64,000 bases of DNA, taken from Pinus tabuliformis. Taxonomy: Eukaryota > Streptophyta > Pinopsida > Pinales > Pinaceae. Made by a program: the position numbers and the translations under genes. Each line of letters begins with the position of its first letter. The stretch's first letter is position 1. The notes under the pieces are model-generated. The model did not search any database. It saw only the letters and a program-made list of their open reading frames with translations, and was not told the DNA's origin. Shown in pieces: positions 9,787-20,936 of this stretch. Location of the stretch: contig CM062810.1 of assembly GCA_031772625.1 (NCBI GenBank), forward strand, positions 709,393,584 through 709,457,583, read 5' to 3'.

Positions 9787-12000
9787 ATTTCAACATGCAA
9801 TGGACATCGCTTTCCATGGGCTTATCACACAAATCGTAGTGGTTTCCCTTGATGATGTAACAATGTTCTCAAGACACTAGTTAGACCACCTGCGCCACCT
9901 CAAGAAATTTTTTGAGCAATTCCAGAAATACGGGATATCCTTGAATCCCAAGAAGAGCATATTCGTAGTGTCTAAGGGTAACTTGCTTGGACATATTATT
10001 GTTAAAAGTGGGATCAAGGTAGATCCAGAGAAAGTTTGGACTATTAAACAGATTCCCCACCCCGTGAACAAGAAAGCCAAGCAGTATTCTTGGGGAAGAT
10101 CAACTTCCTCAGAAATTTCATCTCCAACTATTCTCAGATCGTCAAGCCTATACAGGAGATGATCAAGAAGGATGCAATCTACAGTTGGGGAAAAAGGAAA
10201 AAGGATGCGTTCGCCCATATAAAGTAAGAAATAGTTGAAGAAAAGCATTGTACAACCTAGACTTCAATAAATACTTTTTTCTCTACACTTTCGCTTCCTA
10301 CACCCTCTCGTTGTTGTTCTCAGTCAGAAGGATGAGTTGAACAATGAGCAACCTATCTCCTTCATGAGCACGAGCCTACAAGGACGAGAGCTCAACTATC
10401 CCACCGTTGACAAACATGCTTATGCAGTATACAAGGCGATGAAGAACTTCAGACCCTACCTATTGAAAAACCATTTTATTATCTTTTTTCCACACCCAAC
10501 AGCCAGATCATTACTTGTTCAACAAGAGACAGGTGAGAGAAGGGTGAACTAGATGACTGGAATACAAGAATATGATCTTGACATCAAACCAGTTCACACC
10601 ATAAAGGGTCACAGTCTTTGTAAGTTAACAAAGGAAGCAGCCAACGCACAAGAGGAAGAAGAAGAGCTTGCAGGCTGTGAGCAACAAATATAAATGTACA
10701 ATGTTGAGCGAACCTCTCCCACTTCGGACAAAAATTCTTGGTTCCCTCTCATTTTTATTTGCAACAAAAGAGGGCACTCCAACTCAAATATCTATCATAC
10801 CACTCTGGTGCATGGGGTGCTATATAGAAGGCACCATAACGAGATCTTTCTCAACTGCCTGGAGGCATAGGATTCAGATAAGGTTTTATGTGATATCCAC
10901 GACAAACCAGCTGGGGGACACTTCGTGGGTAACACCACAGTACACAAGGTCATGCGTTTTGGTTTATATTGGCCTACATTATTCAAGGATGCTCATGCCT
11001 ACGCTCACAAGTGTCTGGTCTGTCAAAGGTGCTCTGACAAAAATCAAAAGTCAGAAGCCTTGCTGCAGCCTGTTGCAGTGGAAGAATAGTTTCAAAAGTG
11101 GGGCTTGGATATCATTGAGTAAATTTTCCCTCATTCATCGAAGAAACACCACTATATCTTGACTGCTACAAATTATTTCACATGGTGGACAGAGGCGGTC
11201 CCGCTAAAACAAGTGAATGATCAAGAATTCATCAACTTTCTGCAGCAGGATATCATTTCCAGGTTCGATGTTCCTATGTTACTTGTTTTTGAAAATGCAA
11301 CATACTTTGATTTGTTAAATATTTATGATTTTTCATTGGAAAATGATATTGTATTGAAACATTCTGCTAACTATTATCCACGAGGGAATGGTCTTGTTGA
11401 ATCCACAAATAAGAACCTCATTCGCATCATCAAAAATACCATATTCTTTGAGCAACAAAACTGGCACTCTACTTTAGTGAATGTTGTATGGGCTGACCGA
11501 GTCACACCTAAACCTTCTCTGAATACCTCCCCTTACTTCCCGGTGTACCAAAAGGAAGCCATCCTTCCATCGAACATATAATTTCCTGCTCTCCAATTAT
11601 CCCAAGAATCCCAGGGCAAGCCTTGTCTCCCAGTTCAGCGTAGGATGCACATGTTGCACAAGATACAAGAAGAAAGGCTGAAAGAAAAAAGAAAAATTCT
11701 CTCTCCATCATGACTGTATCAAGAGATGGTTTGACAGAAAGTTTGTAGGGAAGACTAGCTTCAGTGTGGGTGAATTAGTCTTGAAGTGGGACAAAGCCCA
11801 TGAAGACAAAGGCAAGCACACTAAGTTTCAATCCATGTGGATTATTCCAAACATAATCCACGAAAATCTTGGACAATACACGTATCATCTTCAATCACTT
11901 GACGGGAAGATTGACTCTCTCCTTGTCAATGGCTAAGACTTAAAATATTACTTTCAAGAAGATTTGGGGTTGCGCCCTATACATAGTCTTTTGTTGTTTG
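9787..12000 (+). pseudogene. Ty3/gypsy pol relic: RT (part), RNase H, integrase
   Basis: The match begins mid-RT with FQHAMDIAFHGLI and the catalytic region SLDDVTMFS (the usual Y-x-DD tyrosine is lost). It continues with NPKKSIFVVSKGNLLGHI, then a frameshift near 10085 and the RNase H block with GRELNYPTVDKHAYAVYKAM (about 10380-10445). The integrase zinc-binding part shows CLVCQRCSDKNQ, and the core shows YYPRGNGLVESTNKNL near 11380. At least six frameshifts or stops are present (near 10085, 10160, 10550, 10690, 11105, 11580). The N-terminal RT, protease and gag are absent because the adjoining LTR starts at the junction. The frame fades out at about 12000. Confidence 0.85.
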
Positions 12001-13399
12001 TTGTTTATGTTTGCTTTGGCTTTCTGTTGGTCTGCTTATGTCAATAAGTGTTGTGCCTTACTGCGTTTTGGCTTCAAAGTGTGTCTGGCTGAAGTTCAAA
12101 GAATCTTGTGACACTCCAGCCCTTGGCCAGTCCTGTGTCCATTTTATTTGTATTGGTTGTAACTTTTGACCGATGAAGTTCTGAAGGAAAATATGATTCG
12201 TCTATAAGGAGAGTTTTGGTCGAACCATGAAACTGTGTCCAATTTGGAAACCTCATTCCTATACTCATTTGTCTGCTTTAGTGTTTACAAGCTTATCAAC
12301 ACAAGTACAAATGGAGAGGGAAAAAATCTAAACGAGAAAACCTAAATCATAGGTCTTTATATGCTTATCTGAAGGAATAACCTCTCCTGCTCTCAATATG
12401 TTGGGATACCTCTTCCGCCCTAAAATAAATAGGTGTCGATACACAGTTATCTTAAATAAATAAATAAAGGCGAAAGAATAGAAAGGATTCATGTGGAGAG
12501 AGGCGAAGCAGGCAACTCCACCAGGGTACTGTCCAGGCTCGCTGACAGTGGAACAATTCTTGTGTTCCTACGTGATTTTGTCAGGGTACTATCCAGGCCT
12601 GCTAGCAGCAGAGATGAAAAATTATACTCTGAAAATCTTAAGCTCACGAGCTAAACTACCCTTCCCAATTTGAAACATTGTGATTTGGTTGAACCTTATG
12701 TTGTGTTAAACTGAGAAGGTACAAGGGGAAACCATGTATGCCCATGGGGTAAGTGGGGAAGCCAAAGTAATCTACACAATGATTCAATACTCCCTGAAGG
12801 ACCAAGGCCCTGCACTAAAAAATGAACCAAGACAGAGAAGTTTATATTCAACCAGTGTGTCACCAAGTGCTGTAGCGGCTGCAACACCCTCCAAAATTTT
12901 AGCTTGCACTTAAATTTGGAGCCTTCCTTGGTCTTTCCCTTTATGGTTGCAAACACTTGAGCTCATTTCATTAGATTTATAAGAGTCTTTTCACCCCTTT
13001 TACTTGTTTTATCAACTGTCATCTTTTAGCATGTTTGATTATTTTACCATGCTTGTGGTCGTTCTGGTGATTTCGAAGCTTGGTCTTTGTGTATTCGAGT
13101 TGTCCTAGCTATGTAAACATCTATCACACTCATACACAAAGTTTTCAAAATTCTCACACAAGTGTCGTCATGGTCTTCCTAAGTCCATCTTAAGTGCCAC
13201 ACTTGCCACTTTTCGTTCTAGGATAGTCTCATAGAGGGTAATGCTTGTCTTTTTGTTCCAGTGGTCTATGTTATCGTGTCATCAAAGTATGATAAGTATG
13301 TGATCACAATTTCAAGTTCCTTACAAGCTCACTTTCCTCCCACACTTAGCCATTTCTCTCAAAATCCTTCCAACCAGGCAACTCACTTTCACTGGACCG
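12001..13399. other. 3' untranslated/LTR-like debris with a short direct repeat
   Basis: No gene recognised. A phrase CAGGGTACTGTCCAGGCTCG (near 12523) recurs as CAGGGTACTATCCAGGCCTG (near 12583), giving an approximately 60-bp direct repeat. The rest looks like post-pol gypsy sequence. Confidence 0.4.
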
Positions 13400-14030
13400 C
13401 GCTTGAACTGTGCACTGTGCAATATCAAACCTCAATGATGAAACCTTGTTTCCTAGAACTGCGCAGTGTGTAGCCACTTTCCTCCAGGGCAGTTGCATTT
13501 TGCAATTCCAAAGCTGAGAAGCCTACCTTCATTCCCAGAATTGTGCAGTAACTTCTCCCAGCCTAACCTAAACTGCGCATTTCACAAGACCATTGATCAA
13601 TCTTCTTCCCTGTCTACTCGAACCCCACAATGTACAAAGGAACAAGCTTGCCTAGCCACCCATAACTATGCATAAGTGTATCCCCAGTGTCCTCCCTCAG
13701 CCAAGACTCATTGATCTCAAGAATTGCGTAGACCTGTCCTCCCAGGCCTCCATGTTTCCCAACCCTACCTTGCCTATGAAAATTACACAAACCTGCCTTC
13801 CAAGGTCCCATTCTGCATTAGCCACTGACTGTATCAACTACGCAATCCTGTCTCCCAGTGGCTTCTACATCTTTTTTCCCGATAGTAAGGACCATGCTAA
13901 GGAGTTCCTCAACCTAGCCTGAGCTACGCTCTACGTATTATCAGTGACCAACCTCTCTCCCTGTCACTTGGAACTACGCAATGCATAGTTACTGGGCCCT
14001 ATTTCCTAGCCTGTCACATGTACCAGGCCT
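13400..14030. repeat. Degenerate minisatellite with AACTRCGCA core
   Basis: The word RAACTGCGCA and variants (AATTGTGCA, AACTATGCA, AATTGCGTA, AATTACACA, AACTACGCA) recur about ten times at intervals of roughly 40-60 bp, each followed by a pyrimidine-rich stretch with CTCCCAGCC or similar. This is an old tandem array. Confidence 0.5.
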
Positions 14031-14449
14031 AGTCCATGGATAACAATGCATCATCTTAGACTAGGGAGTTTTTCGATTTGATGGCATCCCATCATGAGTG
14101 AATTGCAGGAACAAGTACACTATTAGATCATGGCGAGACGATGAAGAAGGAGAAGAAAGAGTGAACATGCTAGAAGACTCACTTACAACTGGATAGACAA
14201 AGAAGCTTATCAAGAACAAACAAAGGGAACACATGCATGCAACCACCTCTCAAGACAAAATATCATTGAAGACCCTGCATCATCAAGCTATGTGGAGGAG
14301 AAGAGAAATCACATCCAAGAACACATCTATCACTCAGCAACATTTCCACCTCAGTAAGCAATCCATGTTAGCAGTGTCATGTCATGACTTGTCAAAGGCC
14401 ACATCACTATTATGGCCCATGTATATTGTAAATCAAATGTAATGTAAAG

Positions 14450-15340
14450 TGGAAGTCCAATGGACACACATGAATATGAAGAGTCATGTCAGTTGAAAAG
14501 TCATAGGAAGTTGAACAGTCATGAGGGTAGTCAAAGAGTCACAAGGGTCAAGCATCACCCCTTGGTTATATATACCCCCTCATTGTATGAGAAAGGGACT
14601 TTTCACCTTGGCTCCTCCCGCAAAGCATAGAGAGTTTCAGTTAGTTCTTTGAGGAGCAAGGAGTGGCTCCAATGTCCCACTATTGGGGCTAGTGATGTAT
14701 GATGTAAACATGTGTCTTGGAACTTTTTCTTAATACAGAAGCCTTTTCAGGCCAACACTTTTCCATGCATGACTTATGGATGTTTGTAAGACTATTCTGT
14801 GAGCATTTATATTTCATGTTTGTTTCACATGTACTAAGATAGTTGAACTATTTCGGTTGTTTTAGTGCTTATCTTGTTGGGAATGTGTTGTAATGGTTGT
14901 CACTGTTGTCTCATCCTTGTGGACTACTCCATAGGATACTAAATAGACCTTTCCCCACTCATCGGTTATAACGACCGTCACATCCGTTGTGGAATATTCG
15001 GATGGTAGACGAATCTTTCCTTGTTATTTGGGTTTAACGACTGTTGCATCTATTGTGGACTATTCCGTTGGATGTTGAACAAGTATTCTTGGTTCACGTG
15101 TGTCTCTTCCTAGGTGGTACTATTACCTCTCACTTATAGTATCACTTTTCTCCCCCCTTTTTTCAATAAGAGAACCTAGACATAGTTACGTTGCAAACTC
15201 ACCAGACACACTCACCTTGATTTTTGAAGGTACCATTGCAACACTCTCTTGTGCTCAAATCTAGAGCCAAGGAAACTCTCTAAGTATTTGGAAACTGGTC
15301 CATCATATCGGATGGGTCTCCTATACCAAATGGTGTGAGG
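14450..15340 (+). repeat. LTR-like segment with TATA box and diverged triplicate
   Basis: The segment has the make-up of a retrotransposon LTR: repeated AGTCATG/AGTCA words, a TATATATA box near 14570 followed by CCCCCTCATTGTATGAGAAAGG, and then three diverged copies of a unit of about 65-75 bp at about 14892-15092. No paired copy is present in the window, so ends are not defined. It could be the 3' LTR of the gypsy relic at 9787-12000. Confidence 0.35.
14892..15092. repeat. Three diverged tandem copies, about 65-75 bp
   Basis: Each copy contains GGTT(A)TAACGACyGT or GGTTGTCACTGTT, then CATCCGTTGTGGA or a close variant, then TATTCsG-TGG. Copies start near 14895, 14964 and 15030. Confidence 0.55.
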
Positions 15341-15369
15341 TCTAATTGTGAACTCATATCAGGGATATC

Positions 15370-15560
15370 CCGTGAATTTTGGTGGATCTAGGACCATCAA
15401 CAACAATCTAAACTAAAAATAAATACCAATACATAATAGGGACCTAAGCCACTGGGTTTGGGCTCAAACCCAAGAGCCTCAGCCCTCTGGAACTAACTCA
15501 GTGATTAACCAATAAGAAAATTCTCATTATCATTCCATAAATATCAAATACATCGCATAA
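15370..15560 (-). repeat. Antisense LTR remnant with CACTGAGTTA block
   Basis: Read on the minus strand, 15503-15446 carries CACTGAGTTAGTTCCAGAGGG followed by CTGAGGCTCTTGGGTTTGAG and CCCAAACCCAG. The 14-kb gypsy family LTRs carry the same block on the plus strand at about 39501, 51523 and 61191. Upstream (minus) an A/T-rich TTATTGGTTA stretch also resembles those LTRs. It is therefore a relic of a related but different LTR family. Confidence 0.55.
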
Positions 15561-15989
15561 CCAGTAAAAAATAATAGTATCAAGTGCTTAAGATCGATAT
15601 CTTCCTAGCTAAACACAAAGTTCAAATCCTAATGAGCTCTTCTACATGTTTATTTATACAAGAGGGTAGCTACTAGAAGCTCCTTAGAAAATAGAAATGT
15701 TTGTCTCCCAAAAGTCAAGAAGGATGGATCTTGATCTTCTTTAACTGCACTTGCTTGGCTGCTAATGACCTCGTGCTGATGAGAGAGTGTGTAGTGATCT
15801 TGGTTGATTGAGGGAGTTAAGGAGGTGGACATCATCCTAGAATCTCTCCTTGTTGTCAACTTTGAGCTCCTACATTTAAATCATCTCAAAAATGCTCCAT
15901 TTCCTGCATTTAAACCATATTAGACCACATGACATAGAAAAACGCCTATTGCCCCTCTCACTAAGCATAGTCTAACAAAAATTGTAAAT
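15561..15989. other. Noncoding, nothing recognised
   Basis: No gene or repeat structure beyond AT-rich sequence can be supported. Confidence 0.4.
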
Positions 15990-17903
15990 AAATGTGAGAA
16001 AGAGATAGTTCTAAAGATGGAGGGTGGAATTATGATCCTTATGATGTACCTATTGATGAGCCTCATCAAGACACAGTGATACTTCAAAGGCCTATAGGAT
16101 CTACATTCCAGGACAATGTCAGCTAAGGTTAGTCGAGATGTTACTTTTTATGAGAAGGTAGCCTTCAGGAGGTCTAGAGAGTATCATATGGAGACTGATA
16201 GTGAAGAGTAGGAGGCTTTGAGGGATGTGGGTACAAATCCCTCTAGTCTATTTTTTCATCCTTCAGACTATCAAGAGAAGTAAGTAGAGCCAACATAGCT
16301 AGTGGACCCACCTAGAGATGTTGCAAAGACCAGGAAGAGGCTAGCATGGCTTTGTGAAACTTTGCAAGATGAAAAGAGGCATGTAGCTCCCAGTTTTATT
16401 TTGAGGGAAAGCAGAAGAACACAAAGGTGCTCAAGTTATATGGTATTGATGAGTTACAACATTAATTCAAAATATTCCATTTATGAGGAGGCAGTAGGGA
16501 AATATGTTTAGAAGGATGCCATGATGGATGAGTATTAGTCCATCATGAAGAATGATGTGTGAAAAATAGTTTTGAGACTAGAAGGGATCTGTAAGATCAA
16601 ACATGCAGCAAATGGAAACATAGAGGCTTGTGGCGAGAGAGTTCTCCTAGAAAGAGGGAGAGGACTATGAGGAGACTTTTGCTCCAGTCACCAACTACAC
16701 TTCCATCAAGACTATCATTTATCTTACTTAAATTATGGGTTGGAGGTTACATCATATAGATGTAAAGACCACATTCATTAATGTTGTGATTGAGGAGGAA
16801 GTGTACGTACAACCACCTCAAGGCTTTTTGATACATGGGAAGGAGTCCCATGTTTCCAAATTGAAGAAGGATTTGTATAGACTCAAGCAAGCACCCAAGG
16901 CACGGTATTCTAGGATTGATGGATAATTGATGAGTTTTGGATTCACCAAGAGTGATGTGGATCCTAAACTTTACTACAAGGTCATTGACAATGATCCTTT
17001 GATCTTGGTGTTGTATATTGATGATATATTCCTTATTGGGGCAGAGAGGTTCATTGTCGGGTACAAAAGGGAGTTGGTTTTAGAGTTTGAGATGAAGGAT
17101 CTTGGCTTGATGCATTATTTCTTAGGATTGGAGGTATGGTAGAGGCTAGGTGAAATATTCCTTAGATAGATAAAGTACACAATTTAGACCTTAAGGAGAT
17201 TTGGAATGATGAACTACAAGTCCACGGATACACCTATGGTGACAAATATGAATAGATGAGTGATTCCACTTCAGATTTGGATTTTGTGGATCCCATCATG
17301 TACATGTAGTTGATTGGATCCTTGATGTACCTGGTTAATGCTAGGCCATATATTTTCTTTGCACTGAGCACCCTGAGCCAGTTTATGATTGAGTCGAGGC
17401 ATGTACATTGGGTTGCAATGAAGCATGTGTTGAAGTACCTACATGGTACAGTTGGATATAGTCTTATATATGTCTCAGGAGGCGAAGTGAGGCTGTAGCG
17501 ACATACAAATTCTAATTAGGTTGGGAATGTAGTGGAAATAAAGAGCACGTTGGGGTGCTTCTTTAGTTTGGCATCAATCGTGATATCCTAGTTTAGTAGG
17601 AAACAAACTTATGTCGCACTCAATACAGTAGAAGTGGAGTATATCACAACCAAGATCCCAAGTCAATAAACAATGTGGATTCAGAAGCTTCTTGCGGGAC
17701 TATTTGATTAGGAACTAGAGATGACCTTGATAAATTGTGATAATCAAAGTTGTGTCAAGATTTTAGAGAATCTTGTATTTCATGACAAGTCGAAGCACAT
17801 TGAGATAAAATATCACTTCATCTAATACATGGTGCAAAAGGGAGCAGTGAAGCTCCAATACATATGCACAAATGAGTGGATTACAAACATTCTCACCAAG
17901 CCT
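15990..17903 (+). pseudogene. Ty1/copia pol relic: RT and RNase H
   Basis: The integrase-RT linker reads RKRLAWLCETLQDEKRH then YEEAVGKYV; the RT follows with HHIDVKTTFINVVIEEEVYV, LKKDLYRLKQAPKA and the catalytic LYIDDIFLIG (Y-x-DD) near 17010. Next come MKDLGLMHYFLGLEVW, LIGSLMYLVNARPYIFFALS, and the RNase H with [14 protein letters not shown] and NEWITNILTKP at 17895. In the frame from 16735 onward the family pattern is kept throughout, but it has many stops, most of them TAG (for example 17140, 17290 and 17497), plus TAA at 16924. Gag, protease and most of integrase are missing upstream. The frame is cut at 17903 by the LTR element, and its last residues reappear at 36747-36817. Confidence 0.88.
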
Positions 17904-20900
17904 TGTTAATAGCCCAAAATGACCATTCAACATTATAAGGGAGACCGAGCAGTCAGGAACTTAAAGCAACTCCTTTTCTGTTTGGAATGGTGATTCCAAA
18001 TGGTTAAACTACGTATAATTACCTTCTCTCTATCTTTTCTTGCTTAAAGTATGTCTTTTACTTACCAATAGAGAAGAGACATCAAATCAACCTTCTTGTT
18101 GATCTCAAGCAAGGAAGTAATCCTTAAGCTAATCTAGGGCCCATCCAAACAACAAACTAAGTTCTACCCCTGTATGAGGGGACTTCTAGAAATGCAAAAG
18201 TAAATTTGAATGCAAATTAATCTTAGAATGCAAGAAAAAGGAAATAATTCATAAGCCTGTCTCGATTAGGAATATGTAGATCTAACCCAATCGAGAGAAA
18301 AGTAATTAAATGATTGGGATTTTAACATGACCGCTTTTAGGTGAATATCTGGCTAATGAAATAGTTCTACTAGATGAAATTATAATTACCAAAACATGTT
18401 CTATTCAGAGACCTATTAACGGTGAATGATTAACCAATAACATTAGGAAATAATTCACCTAATGTAAATTCTTATTAAATAGGATTTAGGTAGAAGATTT
18501 ATGAGTAAATAGTTACTCAGAAATCTGATTTGAGTATAATATCAAAAGAGAAAATTAATAACATATCTACGAAGCTAATGAACTAGATAGCTAATTCAAA
18601 AGACCTTCATCTTCACATTAAACAATAGTGCTCAACATGAAAAACATTTTACACATATTTGTCATTAAAAAGATGAAATTTGCATTAAAAATAATAGTAT
18701 TTAAAATACAAACTGATTAAAACCTGGTCTCTTTCTCTATTCCTTGATTTGATCTCCAACAATATTTCTCAAATTATAAGCCTCGTCATTGAAAGAAAGA
18801 GATGCAATAGTGAAAGATTTGTTCCTAATACAAAGTTTAGAATTGAAAAAGACAAATCCCAATAACCAAAATCTAAGTTTTCTCCCCCCATCTACAGATA
18901 AAAATCCCTTACAATAGTGCTTCATAATTCCTTAGGTGCAGAGAAGACGAGCCTCCCTCAATTCTACAAAAGCCATATTTATAATTAGAAGATGAAAACC
19001 AAAATGAGAGTTGTGAGAGAAATAAATTTGCTCCAACTAATTGATTGGCCAAAATTCCTTTTCCTTTCTTGCTGGAGAAATTCCATTGTTTCAAATCTTC
19101 TCTTCCTTATCCTTCCCACTGCTCTCCTGCCAAAAACCAATCAAAAGTCAATTAAATTGCAAATCAAAATCAGAATTACAAAATATGGGAAAACAAACAT
19201 CTCCAATTAAAATTTAATTAAATAAACAAATAAAAAGAAATATGAATTTCCCAATGATCCTTTGTAAATATCTTGTTGGTAAAAGCGAACATAATCAAAT
19301 GGATCTGCAATCAATAGAGGGTTTGAGCAAATGAAAATGCAAAAATTAAACTCAGAAAATTAGTTTTTGTTACAAATTCAAAGTTTAATTTTCTGCTAAA
19401 TTTTAGGCTCATTTAATAACCTAATCTAGTCATGCAACCACTTCAGAAATGTTCTTCATGATTCTATCTATCTAACGAGTTGTCTTGGGCCTCATTTGAC
19501 CAAGTAAAACTCAAATTATGAGTTTCTAAAGTTGAAGTGTCAAAAATGCCAAAATTCTGGAAAAATTTCTTCTTGGGCCAAAATTAAGAAAATTTAATTA
19601 AAAATTCTAATCATATTTATATGCACAATTATTATTTAATTACAATTATGAAATTAATTAATTATATACAAAGTAATTAAAAATTTAAACTAATTTAAAA
19701 ACTAATTATAATTATATTATAATTCAAATTAATTAAAATAATTAAATTCAAATTAATTAAAAATAATAATTAATTAATAACCTAAGACACATGTCAAGTG
19801 GCTGTTGGTCCATAACTATGGACCCAAGTGTTTGAGAACTCATAAGAGTCTCAATATAATATGAGAGGGAGACCTTGGTTAAACATGACGTGGAGGGACT
19901 TTATTTTGAAGAGTATATTGGAGTATCAAAAATTTAGGACATCGGGGAGGCATTTAAAAAAACTCGATATAATTTTTCTGATGTACATTGGTCATCAGAG
20001 GTTTAATAAAATTAGGAATTTTAAGAAGTGGCTCCGATGAACCTTCATGCTGAGGTTTCAATAAAACTATTTATAAATATGTTTGACTCCTCCTTGTGTA
20101 GGAATGATTAACCATCAAATTTGCATGCCATCAGAGGTGGAAAAATATCGTAAGTTTTTAAAAGAGCATTAAAGTATCATAGCTCCAAGGTCCAATCTAT
20201 TAAAAAACTATGTTCATATTGGGCATCGGAGGATAAAATTATCGGAGGTGTGTTAAAAAGTTACGATATATGAATATTTTGATGTTCCAATAAAATGTCA
20301 TGCCGAGATGCATAATGGGGTATCAGAGGCATGAAGTGGGAAGTATAAGGTGAAGTGGAGGTGGAGTGGGACAACTCACATAAACTACAGCCACTTGGTA
20401 ATTTAAAAATCCGACAAAATGAACTACAACCACTTTGTAATTTTGAGATTTCAGATCTCGTAATTTCTTTTAAATTGAGGTTTAATCATAGTCTTATGAA
20501 ATCTGAACACACCATAATTTTAATTGTTCTACAATTTGGCTGTGGCGATTTTGTAGGACCATTAGTGAAAAATGAATTAATTAGCAAAAATTAATTAAAA
20601 ATCCATATTTACAAATAATTTACAAAATTTAACATAATATACATTTTTTACATTTTTTTAGCCCTGCGGTAAAAAGTATCTAACTTTGGATGGGCACTAT
20701 TTGCAAACCTTGTATCCAAATGAAAGGAAACAAGAACTGATGGAAATCTTGCTAAAATTCAAACTCAATGAAGCAATCAAAATAGAAATATGATGAAAAT
20801 GAAAAAATGGCAAAATTGTAGGACACTTAACCAAAAGAAAATATTAAAAAGGTGATTTAGCCAAAAATTTACAGAAAAGGTCCCCATTATTTGAAATAAA

Positions 20901-20936
20901 TAAGTCAAAAATGGGGGGTTGAGTTTTACCTCAACA
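17904..20936 (-). repeat. 3' LTR (left copy) of the antisense element
   Basis: Colinear with 33739-36746 over its length. In the first roughly 187 aligned bases I count 22 mismatches and one indel by eye (about 12%), so the element is old. It contains an extremely A+T-rich block of AATTAATTA words at about 19590-19785, also present, shorter, in the other copy. It begins TGTTAATAGC and ends CCTCAACA in plus orientation. Confidence 0.85.

Noticed and set aside
9877..10248. 123-codon open frame on the minus strand
   Set aside because: It lies antisense to clear gypsy RT-RNase H coding on the plus strand; a shadow frame.
19590..19790. Possible origin or matrix-attachment region from extreme A+T content
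   Set aside because: The same AATTAATTA block is present in both LTRs of the antisense element, so it is part of the LTR; no independent evidence of such a role.
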